DNA of 64,000 bases from Metellina segmentata (Eukaryota; Arthropoda; Arachnida; Araneae; Tetragnathidae), in NCBI GenBank assembly GCA_947359465.1, contig OX375874.1, forward strand, positions 91,143,672-91,207,671. The letters run 5' to 3'. Position 1 is the stretch's first letter. The number at the start of each line of letters is the position of its first letter. The notes under the pieces were generated by a model. The model was not told the origin of the DNA. It saw only the letters and a program-made list of their open reading frames with translations, and did not search any database. A program made the translations under genes and the position numbers. This document shows, one piece after another, positions 23,413 to 36,500 of this stretch.

Positions 23413-24568
23413 CGGAACTATGATATTTAATACAACAATATGTAAATGGCAACAAGTAACAGTTTTCCGAAGGAAAATTTTCGATTCTGCCAAAACCTGT
23501 TGTTTCGGTCTCATTTCCATAAACATTTAGCATGATGTGATGAATATCGTCATTTTAAGGAAGGAAAATGCTTAAATTGTATGTTACAGTTTGAAGACAA
23601 AATTTGGTGAATTTTTTCCCTTCATCTATTGTGTGGACATATATTCGTTTTTAAAAAACTATGTCGTAAACTTATGAAAGAAGGCAAAGATTATGTTTTC
23701 ATTTATCTTTTTGTAACCAGTATTATCTTCATAGAAATATCGAACCTGTGTTGAAGAAAGGTAATAACATTGTCCATAATTGAGCGTTCAATATGATAGC
23801 ATTTGCTGTTTTTTTACCGTTGTAAATGTTTTGTGTTTTGATGTACTCGTATCTTTTATTTTATTTTATTTTATTTATATTTTAAAAGCTGCTAATATAT
23901 AAGCCCATCTTCGCAACAAATTTATTTCTGGGATCCTTTTTGCTGTATTTTGTTCTGATAAGAATATTCCTACTTTCTAATTGTCATTCGGTCCACTGTA
24001 ATATTAGTAGAATTAAATTTTATTAACGATGTATGCCGAATATAAATTGGATATTTCTTGTTATAATACCTTTAGTAAAATCATCAGAAGGTGGATTTTG
24101 ATTTCATATGCATGCTACGGAAAGTGTATAAATCTTCAAAACGTATTTAGTTGATAGATGGCCTTTGCTTAAGGACAAAAACATTATCTTTCTCTGACCA
24201 ACAAATGCATGAAATAATCGTATGAGTATTGGCAAGTATAAGTTATTTAATTATGCTTTTTGAAAGTCTAGGCAGCAAATGTTGCAATTATTTTTTGTAA
24301 TGTCTTTTCTTTCAAACCTGATGAAATTTAGGCATTTGTTAATTAATTATTATTTTTTCATTCAGACAATTTGATTGATTTTAGTACAATATTAGACATT
24401 GGTGTATATTAGAAATAAATATGTAGGTAAAACTCAATAACACTACTGACTCATCATCAGAGAAATATTTTCTATCAAAATATTCTGTTTAATTTTTATG
24501 TATAGCTATTTAAATTTTTGGTGGAATCCAATACATTTTTTGCTGCTTGTTCCAACAGATCATTTGAA
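23413..24568. other. Non-coding, upstream region of the OGFOD3-type gene
   Basis: AT-rich with no recognisable coding sequence. TTCCAACAG ending at 24558 is a good splice acceptor, so a 5' UTR exon and the promoter probably lie in this stretch. I cannot place the transcription start. Confidence 0.45.
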
Positions 24569-27500
24569 ATGGCAGTTCATCAGCGTAAGTCTTCAAGTAA
24601 AAGAAAAATATCTGATACCAAAGAATCCACTAAAAGTGAAAGCAAAGAAAAGTCTGGTACAACTTCTGAAAAGTAAGTGCATTTTCGATTACCGTTGCTT
24701 TAAACATGCAAGTACATTTTATTAATGAATGCTAATCTTGCATGTTGAAATGAAATTAGGAATTTTTGTTTTAAAGTATAATTCCATAATCTTGCTTGCT
24801 TTAATACTTGCATTTACGATTGTTTTTACTGCCTTTTTTTCTTTTTCTAGCTACAAACTAGTTTTGTAATACTTTCTCAGATAAAATTCAGTGCTGATGT
24901 CACAATATTCATGCTTTGGTTAATTTCAGAAAATAATGTCATGTAAATGTCAATTCTATATAAGTTCCAAAATTAATTTCCTTCAGTGATTCTCTCTATG
25001 TACTGAAAATATGACCTACTACTGTAAAAGTGACAAAATAATGCACTAAATTATGTTACATTTATCAACATGCATATTTGTGCTAATTTTGATTTTTTTT
25101 AGTTACATTATAATAACTAAACATTTTAACTAGTTATGATTTTAAAAATTCTTATTTGAGGATATTACGAATAAAGTTTTGCTTATTTTGTTTTAACATC
25201 AGTTCATGCAATGTTTTTAATGTGAGAAAATTTTATTTTGTTCTAATATGTAAATTGAGTTTTCTAATTTAATTATTTAGAATTCTTTTTCAAAGTTAAT
25301 TTCTGATATTGTCTTTTAACAGTTGGTGGAAATATTAGCAATATAAAATTAGGGTGCCATTTCTATTTTCAGATCAAAATTTAAAAAATATTCATCATCA
25401 GGCTGTCAGTAAGAATGAAAATGAAAAACCTTCATGTGATGATCCAATAGTTTATACAATGAATAAAATGCTTATTTTCTGTTAAAAGGGCTAACTTTCC
25501 TTATGCTTATAATTTTTTTGTAGAATTATGCTTCTTTATTTCATGTAACTTAAATTATGCTTCTTTATTTAATGTAACTTAAATTATGCTTCTTTATTTA
25601 ATGTAACTTAAATTATGCTTCTTTATTTAATGTAACTTAAATTATGCTTCTTTATTTAATGTAACTTAAATTATGCTTCTTTATTTAATGTAACTTAAAT
25701 TATGCTTCTTTATTTGATGTAACTTAAATTATGCTTAGAATTTAATACAACATAATGTAACTTAAATTATGTTTAGACTTTAATATAACTTAAATTATGC
25801 TCAGAATTCAATCTACCAATTCAGTACACAGTGCTGTAGTGGTAAAAAAAAAAAAAGGGTATACCATTGGCACCCACAGAATTTTTTCCATGGGGAGGCG
25901 AAACATGTACTTACTATTTATACTTTCCCGGGCTGGGCAAAAAACGTGTGCACACACATGCACTTACATGTATATATATAGGAAATCCATAAGCCAGGGG
26001 TTTAAAAGACCCCTTGCCCCACTCCTCCTGCCGCCCATGGGGTATACTCAAATGACCAAGGAATATGTTCGAATTAATCAAAGTTCAAATCATCGAGAGA
26101 AAAAGCCTATATTAATTTTATTACACGAAATGAATTGTAGAACTTTTGAAGAAACTTTGACAAGCAGAAATTCGGGTTCACAAGGTTCGAGTTATTGTGA
26201 GTTACTGTATTTATACAAACCAAAATATGCAGACTTGAATCGAGTGATATTCAAATTCGAAAATATCACTATATTAATATTTAACTATGACATAAAATAT
26301 TTACAGGAAATGTTAAGAGAAAAAATTTAAACTCATATAAAGTAAGGTGTAATTTTTTTTTCTTAACAAATTTTAAGGCCTACCTCTATTATTTTCATAG
26401 AAATATTTTCCAAACTGCTTGACGAGTGAAATCTGTCTCTGTGTCTTTTTGTAGTGCATACTCTTGATCTATTGTCTACTGAAGTACTACTATGTTTGGA
26501 CAACCAAGAATTTACAATTTTTTTGCAGTTAAAAGTGTTTTAATAAACATTAGATTGGAAACGTTTGAAATCAATAAAAATTATCTCAAATATGTTCCAC
26601 TGTGTTATTTATTAAACTAATCCGCTGTGGAACATGGTAATATTTCAATTGTTCTTAAAAGAGGCTTTAATTTTTCTGGAACATTTTGGGGGCATTTTCA
26701 TTGGTTTCTCAAACCCTGAATAGTGCACATTTCATCTATACCAAACCGTCGACAGATCCCTTTTTACCTCCATTTCTCCATGGCGAATATCCCATGTATT
26801 TATATTTTCTGGATCAAGCATAGAAGCAAGTTGACAATTTTCTTCATTAACATCAGAACTAAGTCTGGATTTCATTCTATCGACAGTACTTTTAATGAAT
26901 TGCTTTTGATTAATAGGTACGATTTTGGAATTATGTACCAATGTGATATCTTGAAACAGAAACTTTTCTTTTGCTTCTACAGCTATCTGTGTTTCACACA
27001 ATGTTTTCTAGGAAAAGCAATGTTGTGTACGTAGTTTTTAAGAAAAAAGCAGAGGGTATACAGAATTTGCTGGAAAACCCATAGAGTATACGGTGTATAC
27101 CCTCCACTACAGCCCTGGGAGTACAATTAATTAGACACATCAGGATTAGAATACGATATTTTTCTGAATATTCTCTAATTTATTCAATGCGTTTTAGTTT
27201 ATATTTTGTATTTAGGCAAGGAAAACAATCATTTATATCCCAAATACCATGGAGAAGAGTTATATCAAGATTTTTCTTATCCATGTTGATGATATTTGCT
27301 GTGTACTGGACATCTAAAAAAGATAATTTCCATGTGTTTGCCAGTCAAAAAGATAAATTACAATTGACATCTGCTGAACTTCCTTGCTCATCTACATATC
27401 TGAAAGATGTGTCCAAATTCAGAGGTTGGTGAGACTTAATTTCTTACCTTATAATTAATTTCTCCTTAATTGCTGTTATTGCAGCAGAACTGAAATTGGA

Positions 27501-30500
27501 AGTCACCTTGTACTTCATCAACTTTCCAAACAACTCTTATGTGAAAGTCCAATTACGACTATTTCTCATTTGTGGCTTTCATGGTTAATTTCATATCACC
27601 TGCAACTCCCAAAATTTTCAAATGTCTATTCATAAGAATGAAGGTTGTTAATAAATGTCGCTGGAGCAACACAAAAGGCTATTGGCGACAGTCCAGGATC
27701 AGTCCGGAAGGGAAAGATCCAAGGATAACACCTCTTAATTTTAAACCGTTATCCGATGATGAGGACAATGCCTGAGCTGGCACCCCACTCTCCAAACATA
27801 CCAACGTGAGGCCATTTGAGGTCATGCAGGATTGAACAGGCACCAGCCTCCATGTACACAACGGTCTTTGACTGGACCAAGTTTCGAACTCAAAACCCTC
27901 TAGTTACTAATCCGTTGCACTTCCATTGGTTTCCATGAGAAGAAATAGATGTTAAAAATATTATCAGAATACACTAACTGCTTGTGCACTTGAGTTCCAG
28001 TTGCTTTCCTATTTGCATGTAGAAAGGAGCTTAAAAAGTTGTAGTGTAAACCATGAAATACACCTTATTCAATTTAGTTGTATCCAGAATTCTAAATGAT
28101 TGGCTGTTCGAAATATTTTGTACCAATACATTTTCTGGGGATGACCAAGTTTTGGAATTCAATAGTCAATTTTTATGCTTAACTTTTCTAAATCTTCGCT
28201 TCTTAGATTCTTAATTTCTTTGAAATAGGCACATCGAAGTCATATTCATTACAGTGTTTATACACATCCATGAAAACAAAATAAATTTAAATTGCACCCC
28301 TAAGTACAACATTTTGGCCTGACTTCTTTGCTCCCAGTAACGAATTCTGGTTACATCCTTCTGTTCACTTGAACATTATTTATCGAAATATTCCATTTTT
28401 GTCCCTTAGTTTGAATAAAAAAGGGAAGATGTTTTAATTCCAAAAATTCGTATTATTAAAACAAAATTTTCAAGAGATTTGTAACACATTTTTATTGACT
28501 TTTTAAAGCGCATTAACCATTAAAATAAGGAATAATTATGATAGCAGTTTATATATATATATATACTCACACACATATATACACACATATTACACACACA
28601 TATATATACACACATACATACACACATATACACATACATACACACATATACACATACATACATATACACATACAAACATACATATACACATACATACACA
28701 CACATATACAGACACATATACACACTAAATAGTTGGACATAGTAGCACAAACTGTCAAGTGGCTAAAATTCAGTCTCTCCTGTGGAAGTGGAACACGGAG
28801 GGCAGTCAGGAATGTCTTTCACACCAATTCGTTGGAGATAGTCGTGTCCGTTTAAAATTCTGAAGTTGGCCATAAAAATTCGCCCGGGGAGATCCATTGG
28901 GACCGGATTACATAATAGGCTTTCCCAGATTTTACCCTTTGCATCAGTCTCTTGAGTTTTGCATATGTATCTCCTCACTGATCTTACAATGATGGAAAAT
29001 GCCTGGTTGTATGGTAAGGCAATATATGTGTGTCTGTGTGTTAAATCAAAATAATCTGCATCCAAACACGATTTTCGATAAATTTGCAAAAAGTGAGAGT
29101 AAAAACCCCATTTCTATTGAATAAGCAGCTGTCATTACTCAATTTTTTCTTTCATACTAATTTCATTACAGCGTATATACTTTTTACAGAGATCACTCTG
29201 TCCAATACTTTCCTTCACTAATTCGGTAAACTTTTCCATAATTTGTGCTGAAAATAGTCCTTATTGAATACATGTTTTTTTATTATGCTTTGAAAAGTAA
29301 TCAGTTTAGTATTGAAAGTTCTTTTAATCTATTTTTTATTTTAATGTCATTAAGTGGCAGTATTTTCATCAAGTGTTTGCTACTTTGAATGAAGTTTCCA
29401 ATTGAACCATACCTTTTATTTGCAGAATGTGCTCCAAAACATTGTGGTAGATTAGTTACAGATATAGTAGTAACACCTGCAGAAGCAGCACATTTGCTAC
29501 GGTAAGAATTTAAATTTTTGAAATTAAAAAATATATTTATGAATATACATATTAACTGGAAAGGGTCATTTTAAATCAAGCTCATCATGTCATACCATTT
29601 ATATTCAATCCAATTTCTTACAAAAGCAGATTAGGGTTTGTTCTATCCAAATTAATAAAAAAAATTTATTTGATCTCATTACATATTTTCTTGTATTTTA
29701 AAAAAAATTCGGTATTTTTACAAAAGAATTTGCAAAGTTAGTTTTACTGAAATCTAACAGTTGTTTAAAAATACAACTAATAATTCATTGAATAATTACC
29801 CTGAATTTAAAGTATCTTTTGGGTCGAACCTTTCAGGTAAGAAGGATAATTTATCATAAAATTGTAATTACAATAGCATTCATGTGAATCTTTTGACAAG
29901 GAAAATTTATAATATTAACAAAAACTTCTACTTTCCTGCTACATACATAACACATTCATACACATCTAATTGATCTGTTTTTTTATATCTGTTTGCAAGC
30001 CCAATGTTTTGCCTCATGTGTAGTCATGAAAGTTTTAAAAGATTATTTAGTCTAGCTTTGTGTGAATTGGATTTTTCTCTACTATTATAAAAGGAAGTGT
30101 TGGTTTGTTTCTTGAACGCTAAGTCCTGACGAATCTATGGCAGTGCAATTTTAGGGTAGAGGCGAATTTTAAAATTCAATCTAGAACATTTTTAATGAAT
30201 TTAATAGTTTTTTTCACCATTCTCATTCTTTTGCGGTAATTACAACGATGAAGAAACGTCATAAATTTAGACTTTTTGTCCTCACATGTCACATTGACGT
30301 CATCCTTTGGAACTATGGCAAGTTTTTTCATCTCCAGGGAGAGAACACATTCGAATGACCTTCCGTTTGTTTTGAGATTCATTCATTTTGATTTCCTGTG
30401 AAATGGATTCCAGTAAAGGAAACAGATTGCATTTTCTGCCCTTTGCGTTAAAACAAAAATAAAAACAGATTTTCATTTTAGCGAAGGAGAACAAAGAAAT

Positions 30501-33500
30501 AAAAACATTTTGACTGGGATTGTCAAGTTCTTTTTTCGTAAAATCGGAATCGTTAAAGACAGATTGAAAATTTCAACAGATTTGAAATCTGCAGGAAATT
30601 TTACACCAGATAAAAACCAAACATCACGACGTTCCCCATGGTGTTGGTTTGCGACATGGGCAACGCCAGGCTAGCTAGCAAGTTTTATATATTGGGAAAT
30701 GTCATTTAAATTATAATCCGTTGCACTCTACTAATTTTTGTGCATTTTATTATATGACTGTTCAAAATGAAGTTTTGTTTTTAAATATTTTCTTATTTTA
30801 TAAATCCTATTTAAAGATGCAACCAATGTGATTTAAATTTTTCTTTTCTTAGAGTTTGTCAGAAAGGACTTGCTTTTGGTGGTTCCTCTGGTGGTGCATC
30901 AATATTAGATGTACATTCCGGTGCCTTATCCTATGAAAACACATTTGTTAATATTTACCAGTAATAAATACTTATTATTTTTACATGTTCTTTATGTTAA
31001 TAATGTATATTATGAAATATATGTTGTGTAACCCCTTGATATTTCATGAGTTTAACAATGTCACTATTTTTTTAACTACCCAACAATAAATTTTATTTTG
31101 CAAACACAAAAAATCTATTTTTGTAAAATTAGAAGCTCAAAGCTGCCTCAAGTGACTAAAAGTCGACTTTTTGCCAGTATTTTCCAACCTTGGTCATTAG
31201 GGGTATTTTTAAGCAAAAGTATCTCAAAGGCTTGTATTTTCAAAGTTTAGGTGACTTTTTTTAAATTCACCATAGGTCAATTAAAATTTAGTACCCCACC
31301 TCGTTTGAATTCATGCCTTCTGCTTCATTCTCAGGATTAGCAAAACTTACAAATCACATCAATAATTGTAATTTATTAAGGTTTTGTGTTACAAGAAATT
31401 AAAACAAGACATTGTACGTTTTGGATATTTTCCTTTGTAGCTAATACTTGAATATAGGTTCATTATAGTGAATTTTTTTTTTTTAAAGTAATGTGCGCAA
31501 ATTGTAATTAGAGAGTGGAATTTTTATATTACAAGTAATCCTTAAATCATGATATTCCCTTATTTCAATAAACCCCTGACAATCCCTTGTGATAAAGAGG
31601 TAGTGTAAGTCAAGGTTTAACTGAGTAATATAAATTGCAAGATTGTTTCTGAAGTTTGAACTCTTTTAGAGTTACATGTTCTTTAAAAAATTAGAAAACC
31701 ATCAGTTTTGAAATTCTGATTGCTATGGACCTTTCACCTCAGAATGCTGAAATTCAATCAACTCTCCAAACTTACACGGCACGCCAATATGAGGATATTT
31801 GAGGCCATGGCAGATTTGACATGCTCCAGTCCCTACATACACGACTGTCTTTGGTTGAATTCAGCAATCATGGCAGTTGCTATTACATTTTTATAAGAAT
31901 CAGCATTCAGTGCTTTTCTTATTGTGACATACTTATTAACAATAAATTGTACTAAAGTTTGAAAGTCACATCAAAATTTTCAAAACATGTATAATTTTAA
32001 GGGTTTTTAATGGAATTAGTCTTAGATACACATTAATTTGTTTTCAATGCATAAGCATAAATATCGGACACGTTTTAATTTTAATCTCTGGATTTTTTTA
32101 AATTTTATTTTATAGGAAATTGAAAGCTCAGGGCAAGAACAAGGTATTCACTGTTGATGATTTCAAGGTCTACAGGTATTTTTAATATTCCAATCATAAT
32201 CAAACATCAGTTATGCGAGAAAATGGTTGCATTTTTTAAGAAATAATTCAGTTATAAATATTTATAAATTTACTTTTGTTTCTGTGAATCATTTCAAAGA
32301 AAGGAATTGCATAACCATATATTTTATTTTTTTAAAACATATATTTATTAAACCATTGGCCTTTCAAAACCTAATTTTGGTTTTCATTGGAAATTTATGT
32401 TCCTCAAATTGTTATTTTTTATTAATTTTGTAGTAAAAAAATATTTGTAAGGTTTAAAAAAAACATTGGTGGTTTTATTTTTAAGAAACCAGTACCATTG
32501 CATATAGTAAACAATATATCTGTTGAAATGTTTAGATTACAAACCAATAAAAGCTTACTTTGAACAATTGCTACAGGAATGGGTCAATAATATAGGAAGA
32601 TGATCAAAAATAATCTTTATATGGTCCTACCACTTGAGCTACATGATTAGGTATGAAATTATCCAAATTGGTTTACAACTTAATTGTAGCTTAAGCTTAT
32701 TACTCTTCCAAGTTCTTTAGTAATTACCTCATACCATCATAGCTTGACATTGTAAAACAAACTTGTGAGGAAACAGCACACTTGCCGTTTCTAGTTACAT
32801 CAATATATTTGAATTAACATCCCTTAGAATTCTAAATTACTGGGGATTTTTTTTTTTTTTTTTACAATTTTTATATTTTACTTTTATTTGGTGTTAGTAC
32901 AATATATAAAATGGATTCGTAAATGCATACTAAGATTATTCTAGAGTATCATGGAGTTATATCCAGCTAATATTTTTTAATACAGTAGTAACTATGTTTA
33001 GATTTTGGAAAACTAACTTATACAAGGGCTGATTTCCTATCTCAAAGTTTCTAGTGAAATGAAAATGTACTTGTCATTTGTTACAAGCTGTCAATTTAAT
33101 ATTTTTTCATTATATTAAATTGTGTATTTTTTTTTATGGAAAATTGGAATGTTTCCTGACATTTTAGATTACGCAATCATAATTTAATATTGCAGGGGAA
33201 ATCGACCCTTTGCGTATGTAATATTCAAAGTACAATTTTCCCTAAAAAATAGTCCTCCTTTCAATTATCAAAGAAAATAACAGGCATCAGGTGGTTTTTG
33301 TTTATCTGTTTTTAGTCCTAAAGTAAATGTGATTGTTTATAATTTAAATACTGATTCATCCTTTACAATATTTTAAAACAGCTGATAGAATTATTTATTT
33401 TGGCTCTTGCATGATCCCCTTAAATGGTTCTTAGCATCTTGTCTGTATGTGATTTAATATTACATGCTATGAAAATGCCTAGATCTAAAATGATATTGCT

Positions 33501-36500
33501 TCTCTTAATCATCTTTTTGAAAACTGTTTAACCTTGTATAATTCTAAAATATAGCATCCAAAGTATTCTAAATAATCTGACAGCAAAAATTAATAAATAA
33601 AACTAACATAACTCTTTTTTTCTTATAGCAATGTGCGCAACAAAATTCAACAAATGATTTCTTTTAATTTTGGAATTCCAGTAAATAAATTATACTTAAC
33701 TCATCCTACATTCTTCTCCGAAATGACTACAAAGGTTTCCAGAACAAAGCATGATGAATATTGGCATGTGCATGTTGATAAGGTATACATCTCTTTAAAT
33801 ATTTAAATCAAACTCATTTCCTTTGTTAACATGAAGACAAATTAATTTTTAAATATGAATGAAAGATTGTTAAAAAAATGTATTAATTCTATGCAACTAA
33901 TTCTTAATAACATACTAAATTTTCTTAATCACTTAATTTTTATTTTCCAGTATCAGCCTGACTCTCAAGGTTTGTAATAAGTTTTTGAAATAGCACAGTT
34001 AACTTGAACTTCCATTCATTTCTTCATTTGTTTTCCATTTAAGTTTCATGAATAAATTTTTTCTTTTGTCGACATACATACTTGAGAAACTGACACGTTT
34101 TTTGTTTGTATTTTTATAATATAGAAAATGAAAAAATATGATGGAAAGTATATTTTTTTTAAACTTTTAAAGCCTGAAAAAGGAAAATAAAAAAATTTAA
34201 AGTTTGCACTATTTACTTCATCTTTAAAACGCTAGTTTTCCGACGCCAATTCTTGTGATGTCACTGTGCCCCATGATGGTCTGTTTACTTTGATAGCAAC
34301 GTTGAAATAGCAAGAAAAAAATTCTTAATTGATTGTTTAAAAATTAAAAGAGCAAGCAATATGAAATTTCAACATGCTAGACAAAAGTAAACATCACATC
34401 ATGGTGCTCAATGACGTCACATAGCGTTTTGAGGTCATGTGCTCTTGCCGTACTTTTCGGTAATTTAATACTTGAAATTTTTAATGTCAGTTTTATGGGT
34501 TTTAATTGTCGTTTTTGAACATTTTGACGATCAATCTATTAATAAAACACATAAATGAGCATTTCTTCACTGGTGCAAGTTCTTTATTGAGGTGTTGCTG
34601 TTATTAAGGGCAATCTCAGACTGCTTCTTTCGAATTAAACACTTTTGGGGGTTCAAGGTGATCTCAACACAGTCCAAGATAGTAAATTTATTATTTTTAT
34701 GCAGACTAGTTTTAATATTTCAGTTATGTTTTGAAAGTAATAAGGATGATTCTTAATTTTATTTACATATTTTTATCACTGAAAATTTAAACACAAATAG
34801 AAATATAGATTCCTTCACTCATAGTCAAATTTTTATCTGAATTCTACTCGTCATTCTCCATTGGTGTACTAAATTCAAATTGTCATTTACGAAATTGATT
34901 GATTGATCCCAAAGGAAAAACTTCTAATTAGAGTGCACTACATGCATACTTTTTAACCCCTTAAAACACGAGTTTCTTTGGGAAAAACTGGTAAAAGATT
35001 ATCAAGTTGTTTTTTTTTGACAGAAAATAAATATATAGGTATAGTGTAAGTTATTTTTTGCAACTTCAGTTGTGGGGGTGACTAGAAAACAGGGGGTGGG
35101 GTAAAAGTTATAAAAAAAATTTTTTATACGAAGTGTAAACAATTTGATTACATGTTTATTTTGAATTTCAAAATATTAAAATCAAATTGCCATACTTACA
35201 AGCATAAGAATGGCTAAAAATTCAGTTTGGTATGACATACCATGAAGCATGGTATGGCAGAAAATCCAACAATACAGTTCCTACAATAGTATCTTGTTTC
35301 TTTCCTCATCTTTTTACCCCTCTCAGATAACTTTTTCTAAACAAGTTACAAAAACACTTAGTAAAAATTAATTTATGGTTAACTGTTTACTTTTATGATA
35401 TTTAACGCAATAAAAATGGATATATTACCTTTTCCACACCAAACAACTGCTTCAATAACAAAGAATTCCTAACTAATTCCTTTATCTTGTGGTTTACACA
35501 AAAAACATGTTGCATAGTTGAGCCATCTATGGTAAATAAGTTTAATTTTAATCTAGCCTATCTATATTTACTAGAACGGATCTCAGACGGGCATTAGAAA
35601 TAAAATAACGCAAGATACAAAATTGCCTGTGTCTCACACAGGCATGTGCAAATTTGCCAATAACTCTCGCCCGTGTCAGACACGGGCAAATGCGTTAAGG
35701 GGTTAATAACACAGGCATGCTTCAATGGAGTACTCTTATGTTCACCCTTACTACTGGAATTCTGAATCAATAATACACTTTGTATTTTTTTTTTTTTTTA
35801 GCTTTATTTATGGAAGTAAAAAGTGAACTGAAATATACAAATCTTATTCCTTGAAGTCAACATTTTTATTTTTTCAAAATTTATCTTTGTTGAGTTTGCT
35901 TGATGTACCAGCAATGCATCTACTCATATATTAACTTTTAACAGTTCTATTGAATAGATTGTCGGGGAACTAGAAACATTTTTCACTGCTAAATACTATT
36001 TTTTATTGAGATTAGAATCATAAAAACCTATTTATGTTTTTTAAATTGACTATTTCAGGAAATGCATGCAAAAATGAGTAAGTAAATTAGAGTGAAAGTT
36101 TGTATTTGTTTATAGTATGTTCTAATGGATTAAAATGTACTTTTATCTTAATTCTATTAAGAATGCACAATCTATTATCCATAATTAAAATGTACACTAA
36201 GCATAGCGAATGTTATTTCTGTTTACTCCATATTTAAGCCTTTCATTTTTCAACTGAAGTATACTACTTTAAAGATTATTTTGGATGTAAATTAACATTC
36301 ATTCATTTACTATAATCCACATGTTTTATTGAAGATGTTTAAATATATTTTTAATCATTTGAGTTATCTTAACATTTTAAGCTATTTATATTACAACTGA
36401 AATGACAAAAAAAACTTCTAGTAGCGGCTGTCCTGATTTTCGATGTCTATGGATACTATATTACAGGCCTGTAGTTTTTTAAATGGTTGCTTGGCTCATT

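Noticed and set aside
25524..25799. CRISPR-like array, from regular repeats
   Set aside because: The 29-bp units abut with no spacers, in a eukaryotic intron. It is a minisatellite.
28520..28758. Three Tyr/Val/Cys- or His/Thr-rich frames
   Set aside because: Translation of the CA/TA microsatellite.
33951..36078. Two possible OGFOD3 microexons, 33951-33969 and 36060-36078, each with AG and GT flanks
   Set aside because: Together they add 38 nt and would shift the frame. Joining 33782 directly to 36906 keeps the frame and gives VDK-E-TYPSF, matching the family pattern.
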